Positions 63,359 through 64,000 of a stretch of DNA of 64,000 nucleotides are shown in pieces (positions within the stretch are counted from its first letter, which is position 1; every line of letters starts with the position of its first letter). The position numbers and the translations under genes were made by a program. The notes under the pieces were generated by a model. It was given only the letters and a program-made list of their open reading frames with translations, was not told the origin of the DNA and searched no databases. Source of the DNA: Hansfordia pulvinata (lineage: Eukaryota; Ascomycota; Sordariomycetes; Xylariales); contig BJKQ01000003.1 in the NCBI GenBank assembly GCA_006538405.1, positions 1,798,001 through 1,862,000 on the forward strand. Direction: 5' to 3'.

Positions 63359-64000
63359 AAACCTCATCACGCGTTGGGCCGTGGGTTGGGATGCTGCTCC
63401 TGCGAAGGCGAGGCGAGGCGAGGCGAGACCCAGGGAGAAATACGCGTGGCTCGGCGCCCGGGTGGGATGAGAGAACCACGCGACTGACCTTGGGCCTGTT
63501 GGCTGTGGATTACACGAGGACGGCGTAGCCCACGTCTCCTCGAGGAAACCCCGTGATGCGAATGCAAGGGCGAAAGTCGCGAACGAGAAAGCCCTCGTTT
63601 GAGCTTCTGGACCTGGTCACCAATGCTCATCTTCCCTTATCGTGATACGGCCACATTAAACCGGTGTTTTTTCGCGCCGCGTGGTGGAATGCCACACGAG
63701 GAGGCTGTGAATTCCGATAAAAGATTAAACCAGGAAACGATGCTTGAGAGATCTCTCTCCCACGAATGCATTCGCTGTCCCCGGTTCACGGGTTATGAGA
63801 TCAGCAAGATGGAGGCGTAATGGAAGTGTGAAGCTGGCAAGCAGTCCTCCGAATCAGGAACGTCAAGTCTCTTGCAACATATCAGAATTCATGACAATAA
63901 GCTGAGTGAAATGTCCTGTATCCGCATCGTTCTCCCCTGCCTGCACGCAACCGCTTCCCTTGCAACTTCACAAACACCCATCCCCTACCTAATCACCCTC

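Larger units (their letters stand above)
58347..64000. other. Gene-poor right end of the window
   Basis: No gene I can support in the last 5.6 kb. Short open frames on both strands lack domains. The interval holds several microsatellites and a second dense cluster of the palindrome TACGAGTACTCGTA (59.2-61.4 kb). The left edge is the promoter of the DUF3455 gene, with a 14-18 base A run on the plus strand. Confidence 0.5.

Overview
The window is nuclear DNA of a filamentous ascomycete (Pezizomycotina, most likely a Sordariomycete; Hypocreales is plausible but unproven). The support is a 20.4 kb A+T-rich block with the CA/TG depletion left by repeat-induced point mutation (RIP), short GT-AG introns with CTRAC-like branch sites, a dispersed single 5S rRNA gene with a TATA box at about -30, and fungal protein families: a Slt2/Mps1-type MAP kinase, a CyP40 cyclophilin, a fungal sugar transporter, a DUF3455 secreted protein and an NLR-type alpha/beta-hydrolase domain.

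Layout. Bases 1-20405 are one gene-less RIP block. It holds a very large inverted repeat (arms 1-4574 and 6224-10793, spacer about 1.65 kb); the outer 4.2 kb of the arms looked free of substitutions wherever I compared them. A third copy of the arms' inner 189 bp lies at 13291-13479. A GC-rich hairpin (20406-20461) marks the switch to normal DNA, followed by two tRNA genes (Ile with an intron, Ala). A Q-rich protein gene (22602-24338, minus) is followed by about 10.7 kb without a recognisable gene (24339-35078), rich in minisatellites and in the palindrome TACGAGTACTCGTA. Next come a small secreted Cys-containing protein (35079-35456), CyP40 (36382-37702, minus), the hydrolase (39970-41415), a ten-exon MFS sugar transporter (41888-44078, minus), a low-molecular-weight tyrosine phosphatase (45591-46441), 5S rRNA (46837-46955), the cell-wall-integrity MAP kinase (50231-53061), a secreted repeat protein with dibasic sites (54289-55109, minus) and a DUF3455 protein (57189-58346, minus). 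The last 5.6 kb has no gene I can support.

The genes are mostly independent housekeeping or accessory units rather than an operon or cluster. Two adjacent minus-strand genes at 54.3-58.3 kb both encode secreted low-complexity proteins. Four gene models are interrupted by six apparent one-base losses, each next to a C or G run, so they look like assembly or read errors more than pseudogenes. The exon arithmetic closes exactly when these bases are restored in count. The most novel items are the giant inverted repeat in RIP-mutated DNA, the candidate kexin-processed repeat precursor, the dispersed palindromic motif and an 11-nt microexon in the transporter.
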